From assembly GCF_900163865.1 (NCBI RefSeq), contig NZ_FUKU01000027.1, positions 124,001 to 188,000 on the forward strand: DNA of 64,000 nucleotides. Direction: 5' to 3'. Within the stretch, counting starts at the first letter, position 1, and every line of letters begins with the position of its first letter. Origin of the DNA: Sphingobacterium sp. JB170. Its GTDB lineage: Bacteria > Bacteroidota > Bacteroidia > Sphingobacteriales > Sphingobacteriaceae. The position numbers and the translations under genes were made by a program. A model generated the notes under the pieces. It ran no database searches. It was given only the letters and a program-made list of their open reading frames with translations, and was not told the DNA's origin. This document shows, one piece after another, positions 1-7,402 of the stretch.

Positions 1-653
1 TAATTCCTGTTCCAGCAGAGGATAGCGATCAAGACCCAAGAATTATTGAAGTTCATTATCCGTATATTACAAAACACCCTGATTACGTCCACCCAAGAGT
101 TCAAATTGAGATAGGATGTCGATCTTTAATCGAGCCCTATTCAGTAAGGAAATTTGGTTCTCTTGTAGACGAAATTTATTCTGATCAGGGATTTGCATCC
201 CCATTTATCAGTATACCGACCGTTCATGCAGAGCGGACCTTTTTAGAAAAACTTTTTTTATTGCATGAGGAATTTAGTCGCCCTGTCGAAAAAATTCGTG
301 TAGATCGTCTAAATCGTCATATGTATGATGTCTATCATTTGTCACGTAACGGAGATATTTTGACCGCTATCGAAGACAAAGACCTGTACGAGACTATTGT
401 CAGCCATCGACATAAATATGCTAAAATTGGTGGAGTGGACTATAATCTGCATAATCCAAAAACCTTGAATCCTACGCCACATCCCGACTTTGTAAAAGCT
501 TGGGAAGAAGATTATAATAAAATGCGAAGCCAAATGATTTATGAAGCAAAACCACCAAGTTTCCAAGATTTGGTTTCAAATATTGAACATTTAAAAGAAA
601 AGTTAGCTACGGTTTCGTGGGAATTTGCTCTTGAATTTGAAACAAAGCTATAA
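1..653 (+). CDS. AbiEii/AbiGii-family nucleotidyltransferase toxin, 3' part
   Basis: The frame is open from base 3 and gives about 216 residues with no start in the window, so the 5' end lies to the left. The translation carries the AbiEii C-terminal signature: HAERTFLEKLFLLHEE, followed by RHMYDVYHL around positions 255-345. AbiEii is the GTP-binding nucleotidyltransferase-like toxin of the type IV AbiE toxin-antitoxin and abortive-infection system; its partner AbiEi normally lies just upstream. The catalytic N-terminal motifs are outside the window. The internal ATG at 261 is not the true start, because homology continues upstream of it. The gene sits immediately before a tRNA-derived attachment-like sequence, so it is probably cargo at the right end of a neighbouring island. 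Confidence 0.82.
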   Translation, partial: IPVPAEDSDQDPRIIEVHYPYITKHPDYVHPRVQIEIGCRSLIEPYSVRKFGSLVDEIYSDQGFASPFISIPTVHAERTFLEKLFLLHEEFSRPVEKIRVDRLNRHMYDVYHLSRNGDILTAIEDKDLYETIVSHRHKYAKIGGVDYNLHNPKTLNPTPHPDFVKAWEEDYNKMRSQMIYEAKPPSFQDLVSNIEHLKEKLATVSWEFALEFETKL

Positions 654-853
654 TCTCAAAGAGAATTGTTGAATTTCTTGTTAGACTGCATAATCCTATT
701 GGAATCGAATTGCAGGAATCGTTACTCGCAAAAAATCTTAGAAACCGTTACAAATGTGTTACGGAACAAAATTTTACGGTTCCAGAAATTGTTCATATAT
801 TGCTTCTGTAAGTCGGAAACGACGATTTTGCATCATGTAAAAAGGTACAGGCC

Positions 854-901
854 AAAAGACTCATAATCTTTTGGTCCCTGGTTCGAGCCCAGGTGGGCGC
901 A
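854..901 (+). pseudogene. tRNA-Met(CAU) 3' half, probable attachment (att) site
   Basis: Positions 855-871 form a 5-bp anticodon stem (AAAGA/TCTTT) around loop CTCATAA, with anticodon CAT at 862-864. A T-arm with a 5-bp CCTGG/CCAGG stem and a 3' acceptor strand ending GGGCGC A follow. The bases upstream show no D-arm and cannot pair with the acceptor strand, so only the 3' half of the gene is present. Tyrosine integrases commonly recombine in the anticodon-to-3'-end part of tRNA genes and recreate that part at the element junction. The integrase at 1215 lies just downstream. This is inferred to be an att site between two islands, with the intact tRNA-Met outside the window. Confidence 0.72.
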
Positions 902-926
902 CAAAATACTAGTTCACGCTAGTCTG

Positions 927-958
927 AAACCCTGTAAATATTCTGATTTACAGGGTTT
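927..958 (+). terminator. Rho-independent terminator after the tRNA fragment
   Basis: A perfect 13-bp inverted repeat (927-939 with 946-958) around a 6-nt loop is flanked by A residues on the left and T-rich sequence on the right. It could terminate in either direction. It separates the AbiE/tRNA remnant side from the integrase gene. Confidence 0.6.
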
Positions 959-1005
959 TATACTTTTAAGTAGTTCATATTAATCCATAAGAATCCTTCA
1001 TTCTC

Positions 1006-1161
1006 GTTACCTATCCGACTACCTATTTTAAATGTTTAACTTAGGTAACACAAAACGATATAATACGGTGTATATCAGATCAATGGTGCTTAAAAAGTTT
1101 GCAAAAAGAACGGCTTTTAGGTTTATAATTGGCATAAAAACAGACAATCTGTGTTACCTAA
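1006..1161. repeat. GTTACCTA repeat cluster upstream of the integrase
   Basis: GTTACCTA occurs at 1006-1013 and 1153-1160 on the plus strand and at 1042-1049 on the minus strand. The second and third copies extend to a perfect 12-bp inverted pair: TTAGGTAACACA at 1041-1052 and its complement at 1150-1161. A partial copy, TACCTA, lies at 1020-1025. A short palindrome, ACAGA/TCTGT, sits at 1140-1152. Repeats placed between an att core and an integrase gene fit arm-type integrase sites or excisionase/regulator sites. The function is inferred. Confidence 0.45.
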
Positions 1162-1214
1162 AATGGCCTTAAAACGGGTTAAATTAAGTTTATGGAGATT
1201 TAAAGAGTATTTTT

Positions 1215-2434
1215 ATGAAAACATCACAATCATTTGGCGTCCATTTTACCATCAGAGCCGACAAGGAAAAAGAAGGAAATGCACCAGTTTACGCCTGCAT
1301 CACCGTTAATAAAAAACGTTGCTATATCGCACTGAAACAGTTTGTTGATATCAATTACTGGGATAATACAAAAGGCGCACTCAAAGGAACATGCGAGGAA
1401 TTCAAACAGATCAACAAATACCTGCAAGATGTGCGGTTGACCTTAGGCGGTATATATCAACAGCTGATCTTAAGCGGAAAACGAGTCACGGCCCAATCGG
1501 TAAAGGATCATTTCTTTGGCAACATCGAAGAAGCGCAAACCCTAAGCAGCCTTTTTGAGTATCACAATGAAACCGCTTCAAGCACCTTAAATGGAGCACC
1601 CTCAAACATTATTACGTTACCCAACGCTACCTGATCCAATTTATTCAGAAGAAGTTCCGGGCAGCCGACTTCTTTCTCACTGATATCGACTATAAATTTA
1701 TTTTTGATTTCGAAACCTTCCTACGAAACCATAAACCCCTCGACCATCAAAAGCCCATGAACAACAACGGCGTGATGAAACACATCATCCGCCTGAAAAA
1801 GAGGGGGCACCTGGCCATGCGGCTGGAATGGATCACCAAAGACCCCTTTATGAACTATAAACTCAGAATCGAGAAGGTAAACCGAGAACACCTATCCGAC
1901 ACCGAACTGGCTACGCTGGAAAGTAAAGTTTTTGAAATCGCACGAATCGACATGATCCGCGACCTGTTTGTATTCTGTTGCTACACCGGGCTTACCTATG
2001 TTGATGTCATCAACCTTACGCACGATAACATTGTGGACGCTTCCGATGGTGAAGTATGGAAACGCACCTTCAGACAGAAAACCGACACCCCTGTGACCAC
2101 CCCGCTCCTACCTAAAGCCATCGAAATATTAAAGAAATACAAACACAACCTCCGGGCTGCGGTCACGGGCACCGTCTTTCCCGTGATATCCAATCAGAAG
2201 GTGAATGCCTACCTGAAAGAAATTGCTGAGATTTGCGGCATCAAGAAAAATATCACCTTCCATCTGGCAAGGCATACCTTTGCAACGACCGTCACCCTCT
2301 CCAATGGCGTTCCGATCGAAACGGTGAGTAAAATGCTTGGGCATACTAAAATTGCAACCACACAGATCTACGCCAAGGTATTGGAAAAGAAGATCAGTAA
2401 AGATATGGCAGCGTTGAGAAAGAAATTGGGGTGA
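1215..2434 (+). pseudogene. Tyrosine recombinase/integrase, frameshifted
   Basis: This is a site-specific integrase of the Bacteroidota mobile-element type. The order is an N-terminal Arm-DNA-binding domain (from 1215), a SAM-like core-binding domain and a C-terminal catalytic domain ending at 2434. The frame breaks at the A-run 1589-1591. Before it the protein reads in one frame to a stop at 1632-1634. After it the reading continues in the frame of 1622-2434 (QRYLIQFIQKK...), so one A appears to be missing. The catalytic half keeps Lys in RQKTDTPV, HLARHTF (H..R), LGHTKI (His) and the nucleophile Tyr in TQIYAKV. The first catalytic Arg of the family is a Thr here (CYTGLTY), comparable to the known replacement in IntDOT. 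Either the enzyme is dead or the frameshift is a sequencing or slippage event. Confidence 0.85.
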
Positions 2435-2454
2435 GGCTGTCGCAATCTGACAGA

Positions 2455-2739
2455 TTAAAACAGTTCAGAATGAGAACCTACTCGGATCAAATGAATTTCA
2501 TTAATCGGCTCGTTATCCTGATCCCATATCAACAGGAGGTCAGGAAATACATGACATTCCCACGAATCTTTGTAATCGCCTATCAACCTATGAGGCTTCA
2601 TCCGTTTTGGTATTGCTTCTGCACCCTGTCTAAGTTGTTCTAGAACCTCTATAATAGCTTTGAGCTCCCTAGGTCTTTTCTGATACTTTTTAAAATCTTT
2701 TTTAAACTTCCCTGAGTAGGTTATTTTATACCCAGTCAT
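2455..2739 (-). CDS. Type II toxin, YafQ/RelE-like mRNA interferase
   Basis: A 94-residue protein of the RelE/ParE superfamily, YafQ branch, which cleaves mRNA at the ribosome. The residues expected for YafQ catalysis are visible: His50 (KPHRL), His63 and Asp67 (ECHVFPD) and His90 (GSHSELF). The ATG overlaps the stop of the upstream antitoxin gene by one base (TAATG), giving translational coupling in antitoxin-toxin order. The gene lies directly behind the integrase, a common place for element-stabilising modules. Length and motifs are complete, so it is probably functional. Confidence 0.85.
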   Translation of the reverse strand: MTGYKITYSGKFKKDFKKYQKRPRELKAIIEVLEQLRQGAEAIPKRMKPHRLIGDYKDSWECHVFPDLLLIWDQDNEPINEIHLIRVGSHSELF

Positions 2740-2993
2740 TAATCAGCCATCAAATCATTTAACAAGTCTTCCGTGCTATCATACCTTTTCAAAGAAGGTC
2801 TTTCTTTTCTTGCGTCTTCAATAGCCTGTCTTGTCTCGCTGTTTGGATCGTGGAAACGTGTTGCATCAGCAAGAACCGTTTCAATGAAATTATTGACGCT
2901 TCTATTTTCCTTTTTTGCCAGCTTCTCTATGTAACTATACAACTCCGCATCCAAACGTAGTGAAGTGGATTTCTTTAAATTTATCGTATCCAT
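2739..2993 (-). CDS. Type II antitoxin, ribbon-helix-helix (RelB/DinJ-like)
   Basis: An 84-residue protein whose N-terminus (KSTSLRLDAELYSYIEKLA) fits a ribbon-helix-helix DNA-binding fold. It has a charged, disordered-looking C-terminus that would neutralise the toxin. It precedes the YafQ-like toxin gene with a 1-base overlap. Antitoxins of this type normally repress their own promoter. The upstream AT-rich stretch 2994-3035 would hold that promoter, but no clear operator was recognised. Assignment to RelB/DinJ rather than CopG-type is by partner, not by sequence signature. Confidence 0.78.
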   Translation of the reverse strand: MDTINLKKSTSLRLDAELYSYIEKLAKKENRSVNNFIETVLADATRFHDPNSETRQAIEDARKERPSLKRYDSTEDLLNDLMAD

Positions 2994-3038
2994 AGTGATA
3001 TCATTTTAAATACAAATATAACAAATATTTTCGATGAT

Positions 3039-3110
3039 TCAACTGCAATCTACCCCAAGAATAGATTCATGGATAATTGTAGCACCACTCTTTTCAGTCA
3101 ACCTCATCAT
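3039..3110 (-). pseudogene. AbiEii toxin 5' remnant
   Basis: A 23-codon stub starts with ATG at 3110 and overlaps the end of the degraded abiEi frame by ATGA (3110-3107). That is the arrangement normally seen between abiEi and abiEii. The stub stops at 3039-3041, and no further AbiEii sequence follows before the antitoxin gene at 2993. The toxin gene has therefore been lost almost entirely. The call rests on position and overlap; the stub alone is too short for a homology claim. Confidence 0.4.
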
Positions 3111-3745
3111 AACCGCTCGATCATTTTAACCACCATCAATAAGCTTTCCTTTGTTGGTGCATCCGAAAGCTATCCCTTTATCATATCCGTATGCAGGTCA
3201 TTTAATGATGATTCATCGATCCGCAAATCCTCTACAAGGAAGTCATAGGCATTGCGGACACTTCTTAGTGTTAGTCCAGATGTCGTTATTATTTTGTCGC
3301 ATAAGGCTTTTTCGAGAGAGGCCACCATCGCATATTGATTAGATGGCAGCCGAAGCATCTTTAAACCAAAGGAATAATACGGCAAAGGAAGTCGGGTGTA
3401 TGTAAACATGCCCAATACCGTGTTGAAAGAGCGTGACGCCTTTGTCGTCATGGATGATATTTCATATACCCGTTCAGGTATTAAACCATAATAAGACAAA
3501 GCCGTTTCCACCGACACTTAGCTTGGTCCCAGTAAATGGTTCGCAACCAACAACAGGTCAGGCTTTTTATCGGTCACCGAAGGACCAGCAATATACAAGC
3601 CCTTTTTCAAAGGATATATAAATCCTTGGGCTTTCAACCATAGAATTTTATCATTTGGTCTTCTATAGTCCTTCAACCACGACACCAATAAATGATGTGG
3701 CAAGGGCTGATCCGCATGGAGACTTATAGTCCGGGCAATATCCAT
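3107..3745 (-). pseudogene. AbiEi-family antitoxin, two in-frame stops
   Basis: AbiEi is the DNA-binding antitoxin of the type IV AbiE system: an N-terminal winged helix plus a C-terminal antitoxin domain. Here the N-terminal part (3745-3521, ending NHLLGPS) and the C-terminal part (3517-3173, with SVETALSYYGLIPERVYEIS) are in the same frame. They are separated by a TAA at 3520-3518, where the family has an aromatic residue (GPSYVS in my memory of homologues). A second in-frame stop (TAG at 3172-3170) precedes another 20 sense codons that reach a TGA at 3107. Two nonsense changes and the missing toxin mark a dead module. Confidence 0.75.
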
Positions 3746-3766
3746 AACCTAATGTAATAAATTAAT

Positions 3767-3795
3767 AAGATAAACGGAGATTATTCGTTTATCTT
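3767..3795. promoter_or_regulatory. Inverted repeat upstream of abiEi, possible operator
   Basis: A perfect 10-bp inverted repeat, AAGATAAACG (3767-3776) and CGTTTATCTT (3786-3795), is separated by 9 nt and lies 22 bases upstream of the abiEi ATG. AbiEi proteins are known to bind inverted repeats in their own promoter and repress it, so this is a reasonable relict operator. It could also act as a weak terminator. Confidence 0.5.
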
Positions 3796-3914
3796 GCTTT
3801 AAAACTACAACATTTACAGATATTCCAAAATTTAGGCTCCGATACTCCAAAATTGGACCGTAGATATTTTAAATTTCGTGAAGGTACAAACAATATGCTG
3901 TCAGTGAATGTTTT

Positions 3915-4283
3915 ATGATTATGGCAACAACAAAAGAACTTATAGAACAGATAAATCGCCTCTTTACTGAGAACAGAATGGAGGCGTTTATGGATTATTT
4001 GGCAGAGGACGTCGTTTGGGACATGTATACTGCATCTTCAGGTCGTACTACCTTTAATGGAAAGGCAGAGCTCAGTCAGATGGATGGAAGCGATATGCCG
4101 GAACACACTAATTTTCAGTTTAGCACCATTGTGATTGAAGGAGATCGGGCCTCCGTGCAAGGATTAAGCACGAACAAGAAGGCAGACGGCACGGAATATG
4201 AGAGCAACTTTTGCGATATTTATCAGTTTAAAGACGATAAGGTAGTAAGAATGGGCTCATATGTGGTTGACAACATCAAATAG
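3915..4283 (+). CDS. SnoaL-like / NTF2-family protein
   Basis: A 122-residue single-domain protein of the NTF2-like (SnoaL) fold. A helical start (TKELIEQINRLFTENRMEAFMDYL) is followed by AEDVVWDMY and strand-rich sequence ending in DDKVVRMGSYVVD, the usual small cone-shaped barrel. Members bind small hydrophobic substrates or act as small isomerases or hydrolases; the substrate here is unknown. The start could be the ATG at 3915 or the one at 3921. It stands alone on the plus strand before the MerR gene. A second SnoaL-like protein lies at 5737, so both may belong to one detoxification cluster. Confidence 0.75.
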   Translation: MIMATTKELIEQINRLFTENRMEAFMDYLAEDVVWDMYTASSGRTTFNGKAELSQMDGSDMPEHTNFQFSTIVIEGDRASVQGLSTNKKADGTEYESNFCDIYQFKDDKVVRMGSYVVDNIK

Positions 4284-4320
4284 GAATTCCATCAACACTA
4301 ATCGTAAAATTCAAAACAAT

Positions 4321-4686
4321 CTACCCGATACCATTCTCGATATTAAATTTACAAAGCGCTATTTGCTTTTTGACTGCTTTCAGTTCTCTCATTTTCTCAT
4401 CGATTTCTGAAAGTTTTCTGTTGAGGACTTCGATTTTTGCTTTCTTACTGAATTCTTTTTTATACCAGACGTCAATAACTTCTTTTATCTCAGACAAGGT
4501 AAACCCTACAGCCTTCGCCATTTGTATGAACCTAAGTTTCTCAACGACATCATCACCGTAATAAACATATTTGTTGGTGGTGATTTCCTTTTTGGTTTCC
4601 CCACTGAAAAGCCCAGTTTTCTCATAAAAACGTATTGTTCCTATGGGTACCCCTGTTTCTTTGGAAAGTTGACTTATCAATTTCAT
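4321..4686 (-). CDS. MerR-family transcriptional regulator
   Basis: A 121-residue regulator with an N-terminal MerR winged helix (ISQLSKETGVPIGTIRFYEK), a second helix pair around FIQMAKAVGFTLSEIKEVI, and a C-terminal dimerising coiled coil (KIEVLNRKLSEIDEKMRELK). The single C-terminal Cys (ALCKF) does not form the paired-cysteine metal site of MerR, CueR or ZntR. An organic or oxidative signal is therefore more likely than a metal. It is transcribed divergently from the alpha/beta hydrolase at 4802, and the shared gap contains a perfect palindrome. Confidence 0.85.
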   Translation of the reverse strand: MKLISQLSKETGVPIGTIRFYEKTGLFSGETKKEITTNKYVYYGDDVVEKLRFIQMAKAVGFTLSEIKEVIDVWYKKEFSKKAKIEVLNRKLSEIDEKMRELKAVKKQIALCKFNIENGIG

Positions 4687-4713
4687 CGTTTATAAAAAAA
4701 AATCAAACCATGC

Positions 4714-4758
4714 AGTATACTGTATACTTGTTGGTTGCAAAAATACTCTTTAGTTTTG
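4714..4758 (+). promoter_or_regulatory. MerR operator palindrome and hydrolase promoter
   Basis: AGTATAC-T-GTATACT at 4714-4728 is a perfect 7-bp inverted repeat. It overlaps the -33 TTG (4728-4730), which is spaced 20 nt from TAGTTTTG (4751-4758), an exact match to the Bacteroidota -7 pattern TAnnTTTG. A palindrome touching the upstream promoter element suggests that the neighbouring MerR protein binds here and controls the gene at 4802. Confidence 0.55.
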
Positions 4759-4801
4759 CATTTCACAATGAGAGACTACAAACGTTCTAAAATTACAAGA
4801 T

Positions 4802-5689
4802 ATGGAAATCCAATATTCAGATGAAGAACTAATCAAGGTACTACCAAATTTCACCAATCATTACGCGGATGTAAACGGTACAACAATACATTACGTAACA
4901 GGCGGACAGGGCGAGCCACTAATTCTAATCCCAGGCTATCCTGAAACCTGGTGGGCTTATCATAAAATTATGACAATAGTCGCAAAAACATATCGTGTTA
5001 TGGTGATCGAAATGCGGGGAATGGGAAGTTCAGGCAAACCAATTGACGGGTATGAAAAAAAGAATATGGCTAAAGATATTTTTGAGCTTGTACAGAAATT
5101 GGGATTTAGAAAAGTGTACATTGGGGGACACGACATCGGTGCACATGTAGCTTTTAGCTTTGCAGCTAACTACTCAGAAGCAGTTCAAAAATTAATTATC
5201 TTAGATACACCACATCCCGATGCAGGAATGTATCAGTTGCCCATGCTACCTGTTTTGGGGGCAACGTATCTTTATCCCTGGTGGCTTTCTTTTAACCAAG
5301 TAAAAGAACTCCCTGAACAACTTCTGGAGGGACGCATGAATTTTGTTATAGAATGGTTGTTTAAAAACTTATTGAACGACCCAAATAGCGTAAGTGATTT
5401 TGACAAGGCCGTGTACCTTTCAGCTTACAACAGCCAAGATGCCATCCGGTCATCAAATGCTTGGTATCAAGCATTTCCACAAGACATCGAAGATAGTAAA
5501 TCATACGGCAAGCTCACGATGCCAGTAATTGGAATTGGCGGAAGTGGGTATGAAATGTTAAAGAATTCATTACCAAATACCGCAAGTGACCTGCAACTTA
5601 AAGAAATAAAAGAAAGCGGGCATTTTATATTGGCTGAAAAACCCATTGAAACAGCGAACTTAATTATAGAGTTTCTTGATAGACATTAA
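4802..5689 (+). CDS. Alpha/beta hydrolase, epoxide hydrolase / haloalkane dehalogenase-like
   Basis: A 295-residue cytoplasmic alpha/beta hydrolase. PGYPETWWAY (44-53) is the oxyanion-hole region. GGHDIGAH (108-115) puts Asp111 at the nucleophile elbow, the signature of epoxide hydrolases and dehalogenases rather than Ser esterases. The base is His274 in ESGHFILAEKP. The cap domain lies around 130-210. The substrate cannot be read from sequence. It is probably controlled by the divergent MerR regulator and followed, 47 bases later, by a SnoaL-like gene. No signal peptide. Confidence 0.82.
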   Translation: MEIQYSDEELIKVLPNFTNHYADVNGTTIHYVTGGQGEPLILIPGYPETWWAYHKIMTIVAKTYRVMVIEMRGMGSSGKPIDGYEKKNMAKDIFELVQKLGFRKVYIGGHDIGAHVAFSFAANYSEAVQKLIILDTPHPDAGMYQLPMLPVLGATYLYPWWLSFNQVKELPEQLLEGRMNFVIEWLFKNLLNDPNSVSDFDKAVYLSAYNSQDAIRSSNAWYQAFPQDIEDSKSYGKLTMPVIGIGGSGYEMLKNSLPNTASDLQLKEIKESGHFILAEKPIETANLIIEFLDRH

Positions 5690-5736
5690 AATCAGCCACA
5701 TCCTAAAGCAAAAATCACAATCAACATTCACATATT

Positions 5737-6087
5737 ATGAAAAAGCAAATTCAAGACTTAATCAAAAAAGCGTATTTCGCCTTCAATGCAAGAGACATTG
5801 ATACTGCCCTTTCAACCATGCATCCCCATATCCAATGGCCAAAAGCATTCGAAGGAGGGTATGTAAATGGGCACACAGAAATAAGAGAATATTGGACAAG
5901 ACAATGGACAGAGATCAATCCCAACGTTGAACCTGTCGAATTTAACGAAAGGGAAAACGGATCTTTAGAAATCATTGTTCACCAAATAGTGAAAGATTTA
6001 GAAGGCAATCTGTTGTTTGATGGCAGAGTAAAGCACATTTACACCTTACAGAACAGCTTGTTACGAAGAATGGATATTGAGCTATAA
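5737..6087 (+). CDS. SnoaL-like / NTF2-family protein
   Basis: A 116-residue NTF2-like protein: an N-terminal helix (IQDLIKKAYFAFNARDIDTALS), the MHPHIQWP motif, GGYVNGHTEIREYWTRQW, and a C-terminal sheet (DGRVKHIYTLQNSLLRRMDIEL). This is the typical arrangement of the SnoaL-like group often annotated as ketosteroid-isomerase-related. It follows the hydrolase at 4802 in the same direction and is probably co-transcribed from the MerR-controlled promoter. The ligand is unknown. Confidence 0.75.
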   Translation: MKKQIQDLIKKAYFAFNARDIDTALSTMHPHIQWPKAFEGGYVNGHTEIREYWTRQWTEINPNVEPVEFNERENGSLEIIVHQIVKDLEGNLLFDGRVKHIYTLQNSLLRRMDIEL

Positions 6088-6130
6088 ATGACACCTAAAT
6101 TTTAAAGCAATTCAGAAAAATTATACAATT

Positions 6131-6216
6131 ATTGCGTGATTCGTAGAGTGGCTAATTAAATTAAAAATATAATTCTGGTAATCAATGTAATAAAACCTAA
6201 GTTCTGAACTCTCCCT
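6131..6216. repeat. Diverged ~85-bp repeat, copy A
   Basis: This sequence aligns over about 85 bases with 9350-9436 in the same orientation. Shared blocks are TGCGT-ATTCGTAGAGT at the left, TAATCAA in the middle and TTCTGAAC at the right. It brackets, with copy B, a 3.1-kb segment of foreign-looking genes. Confidence 0.45.
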
Positions 6217-6227
6217 CCCCGCAAAGC

Positions 6228-6257
6228 CCGTCTGTAGGACGGACAGCCTTATTTTTT
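6228..6257 (+). terminator. Weak terminator-like hairpin
   Basis: CCGTC (6228-6232) and GACGG (6238-6242) form a 5-bp stem followed by TTATTTTTT. It would end the hydrolase/SnoaL transcript. The stem is short, so support is modest. Confidence 0.35.
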
Positions 6258-6273
6258 AATTGATCACAGTTTA

Positions 6274-6768
6274 TTAGTGGCCATCGCAATGTTTAGATCC
6301 AATCATCTGGTTCTGGATCAGTGCGCCAATCGCTTCAAACGCGGTTTGCAACTCGGGAACCTGAATATAAATGAGTTCCAGATCAAGGCTATCGATAAAG
6401 CCAGCTGCGCGGCGTCCTTTTTGGTAATGTTTGCCGTGGCGGTGAAAAAGGGCGGATAGTTTTCGGTTGTCGCATCTGTCTTTGTTCGGGTAAATGCCCA
6501 TATAGCGTTGGTCTACAGGTGCTTGCAAATGGCGGTAGATTCCCTCCAAATCATGGAAGAACCAGGCTTCAAGATCTTTGGTGGCGATAAGCGGATGGAT
6601 TCTTTTGACCCTGCCACTTCCTGTGATAAACTCTTTTTCTAGGAGTTCGAGTTGTAACTGCGAAGGTTCATGACGTTCTGCCTCGCGATCTATGGCAACA
6701 AAAACGTGGATCTCATTACAATCTTCGAACTTATCATTGGACAAGTAGTACAAGCTTTTAAAAATCAA
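6274..6768 (-). CDS. DUF4276-like protein, possibly N-terminally truncated
   Basis: A 164-residue protein read from a TTG at 6768; in-frame stops lie just upstream. The body resembles the DUF4276 family: an acidic IHVFVAIDREAER strand, ATKDLEAWFFHD (family IPxIEAWFLAD-like), GKHYQKGRR and a C-terminal PELQTAFEAIGAL helix. Full-length members begin with a VEG-containing strand that is missing here, so the gene may have lost its 5' end. DUF4276 proteins often occur near SMC-like ATPases or defence genes, but none is adjacent. Molecular role unknown. Confidence 0.5.
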   Translation of the reverse strand: MIFKSLYYLSNDKFEDCNEIHVFVAIDREAERHEPSQLQLELLEKEFITGSGRVKRIHPLIATKDLEAWFFHDLEGIYRHLQAPVDQRYMGIYPNKDRCDNRKLSALFHRHGKHYQKGRRAAGFIDSLDLELIYIQVPELQTAFEAIGALIQNQMIGSKHCDGH

Positions 6769-6887
6769 CTAATTCTAACGCTCCTTCACATTTTTTTATC
6801 AGCTTTTGAACTATCTAAAAACTATTCTTCCATTACCGTAATTTCGTTTGGCAAATAACACAGGCGGACAACGCTTGTATCTATTAG

Positions 6888-7295
6888 TTAGCGTTCAGGC
6901 AAGAATGACACATCAACAGATAACTTACTGTTGACAAACTCACCTTTTTCACTGATAACTTGATTTCCCCATTCTGTTATTGCTTCTAAAATCGGAACAA
7001 AACTTTTCCCCAAATCAGTTAAGCTATAAATAACTTTAATTGGCGGTTTTCTACCGTAAACTTTCCGGGAAATTAAACCGTCCTTTTCTAGTTTTTTCAA
7101 CTGTAAACTTAAAGTCATTTCCGTAACAGACGGCATTTCTTTACGAAGTTCACTATATCTTTTCGGCTCATCTTTTAAATGATAAAGAATAACTGCTTTC
7201 CATTTTCCACCAACCAAATCCATTGTTAGGCTTACCGTGCAAGGGTAGGTTTTCCCTTCCAGTTTTACAAAATCGCCAATGCATTCTGTTTTCAT
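6888..7295 (-). CDS. HxlR-family transcriptional regulator
   Basis: A 135-residue winged-helix HxlR regulator with the family pattern YPCTVSLTMDLVGGKWK, ILYHLKDEPKRYSELRKEMP, TLSLQLKKLEKDGLISRKVY and a C-terminal WGNQVI helix. The N-terminal Cys in the YPC motif is the position that senses quinones, aldehydes or oxidants in characterised relatives such as YodB and HypR. It is transcribed divergently from an NAD(P)-dependent dehydrogenase and a flavodoxin-fold quinone reductase, which fits a reactive-electrophile response. An operator candidate lies in the shared gap at 7354-7369. Confidence 0.9.
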   Translation of the reverse strand: MKTECIGDFVKLEGKTYPCTVSLTMDLVGGKWKAVILYHLKDEPKRYSELRKEMPSVTEMTLSLQLKKLEKDGLISRKVYGRKPPIKVIYSLTDLGKSFVPILEAITEWGNQVISEKGEFVNSKLSVDVSFLPER

Positions 7296-7331
7296 TTCTC
7301 AATGTTTTAAACCTATCTGATTTGATAGTTA

Positions 7332-7369
7332 TTGCAAATGTATATTACTCAACTTAGTTTTGCAACTAA
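7332..7369 (+). promoter_or_regulatory. Promoter and HxlR operator candidate
   Basis: TTG at 7332-7334 is spaced 20 nt from TAGTTTTG at 7355-7362, an exact -7 match. TTAGTT (7354-7359) and AACTAA (7364-7369) form a 6-bp inverted repeat with a 4-nt spacer directly over the -7 element. HxlR bound there would block transcription of the gene at 7403. Confidence 0.5.
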
Positions 7370-7402
7370 AATAATTATAGTATAAATTCTAAATAACAAA
7401 TC

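Noticed and set aside
666..866. 66-residue frame before the tRNA fragment
   Set aside because: Cys/Leu-rich low-complexity composition, no ribosome-binding site, and it runs into the tRNA remnant.
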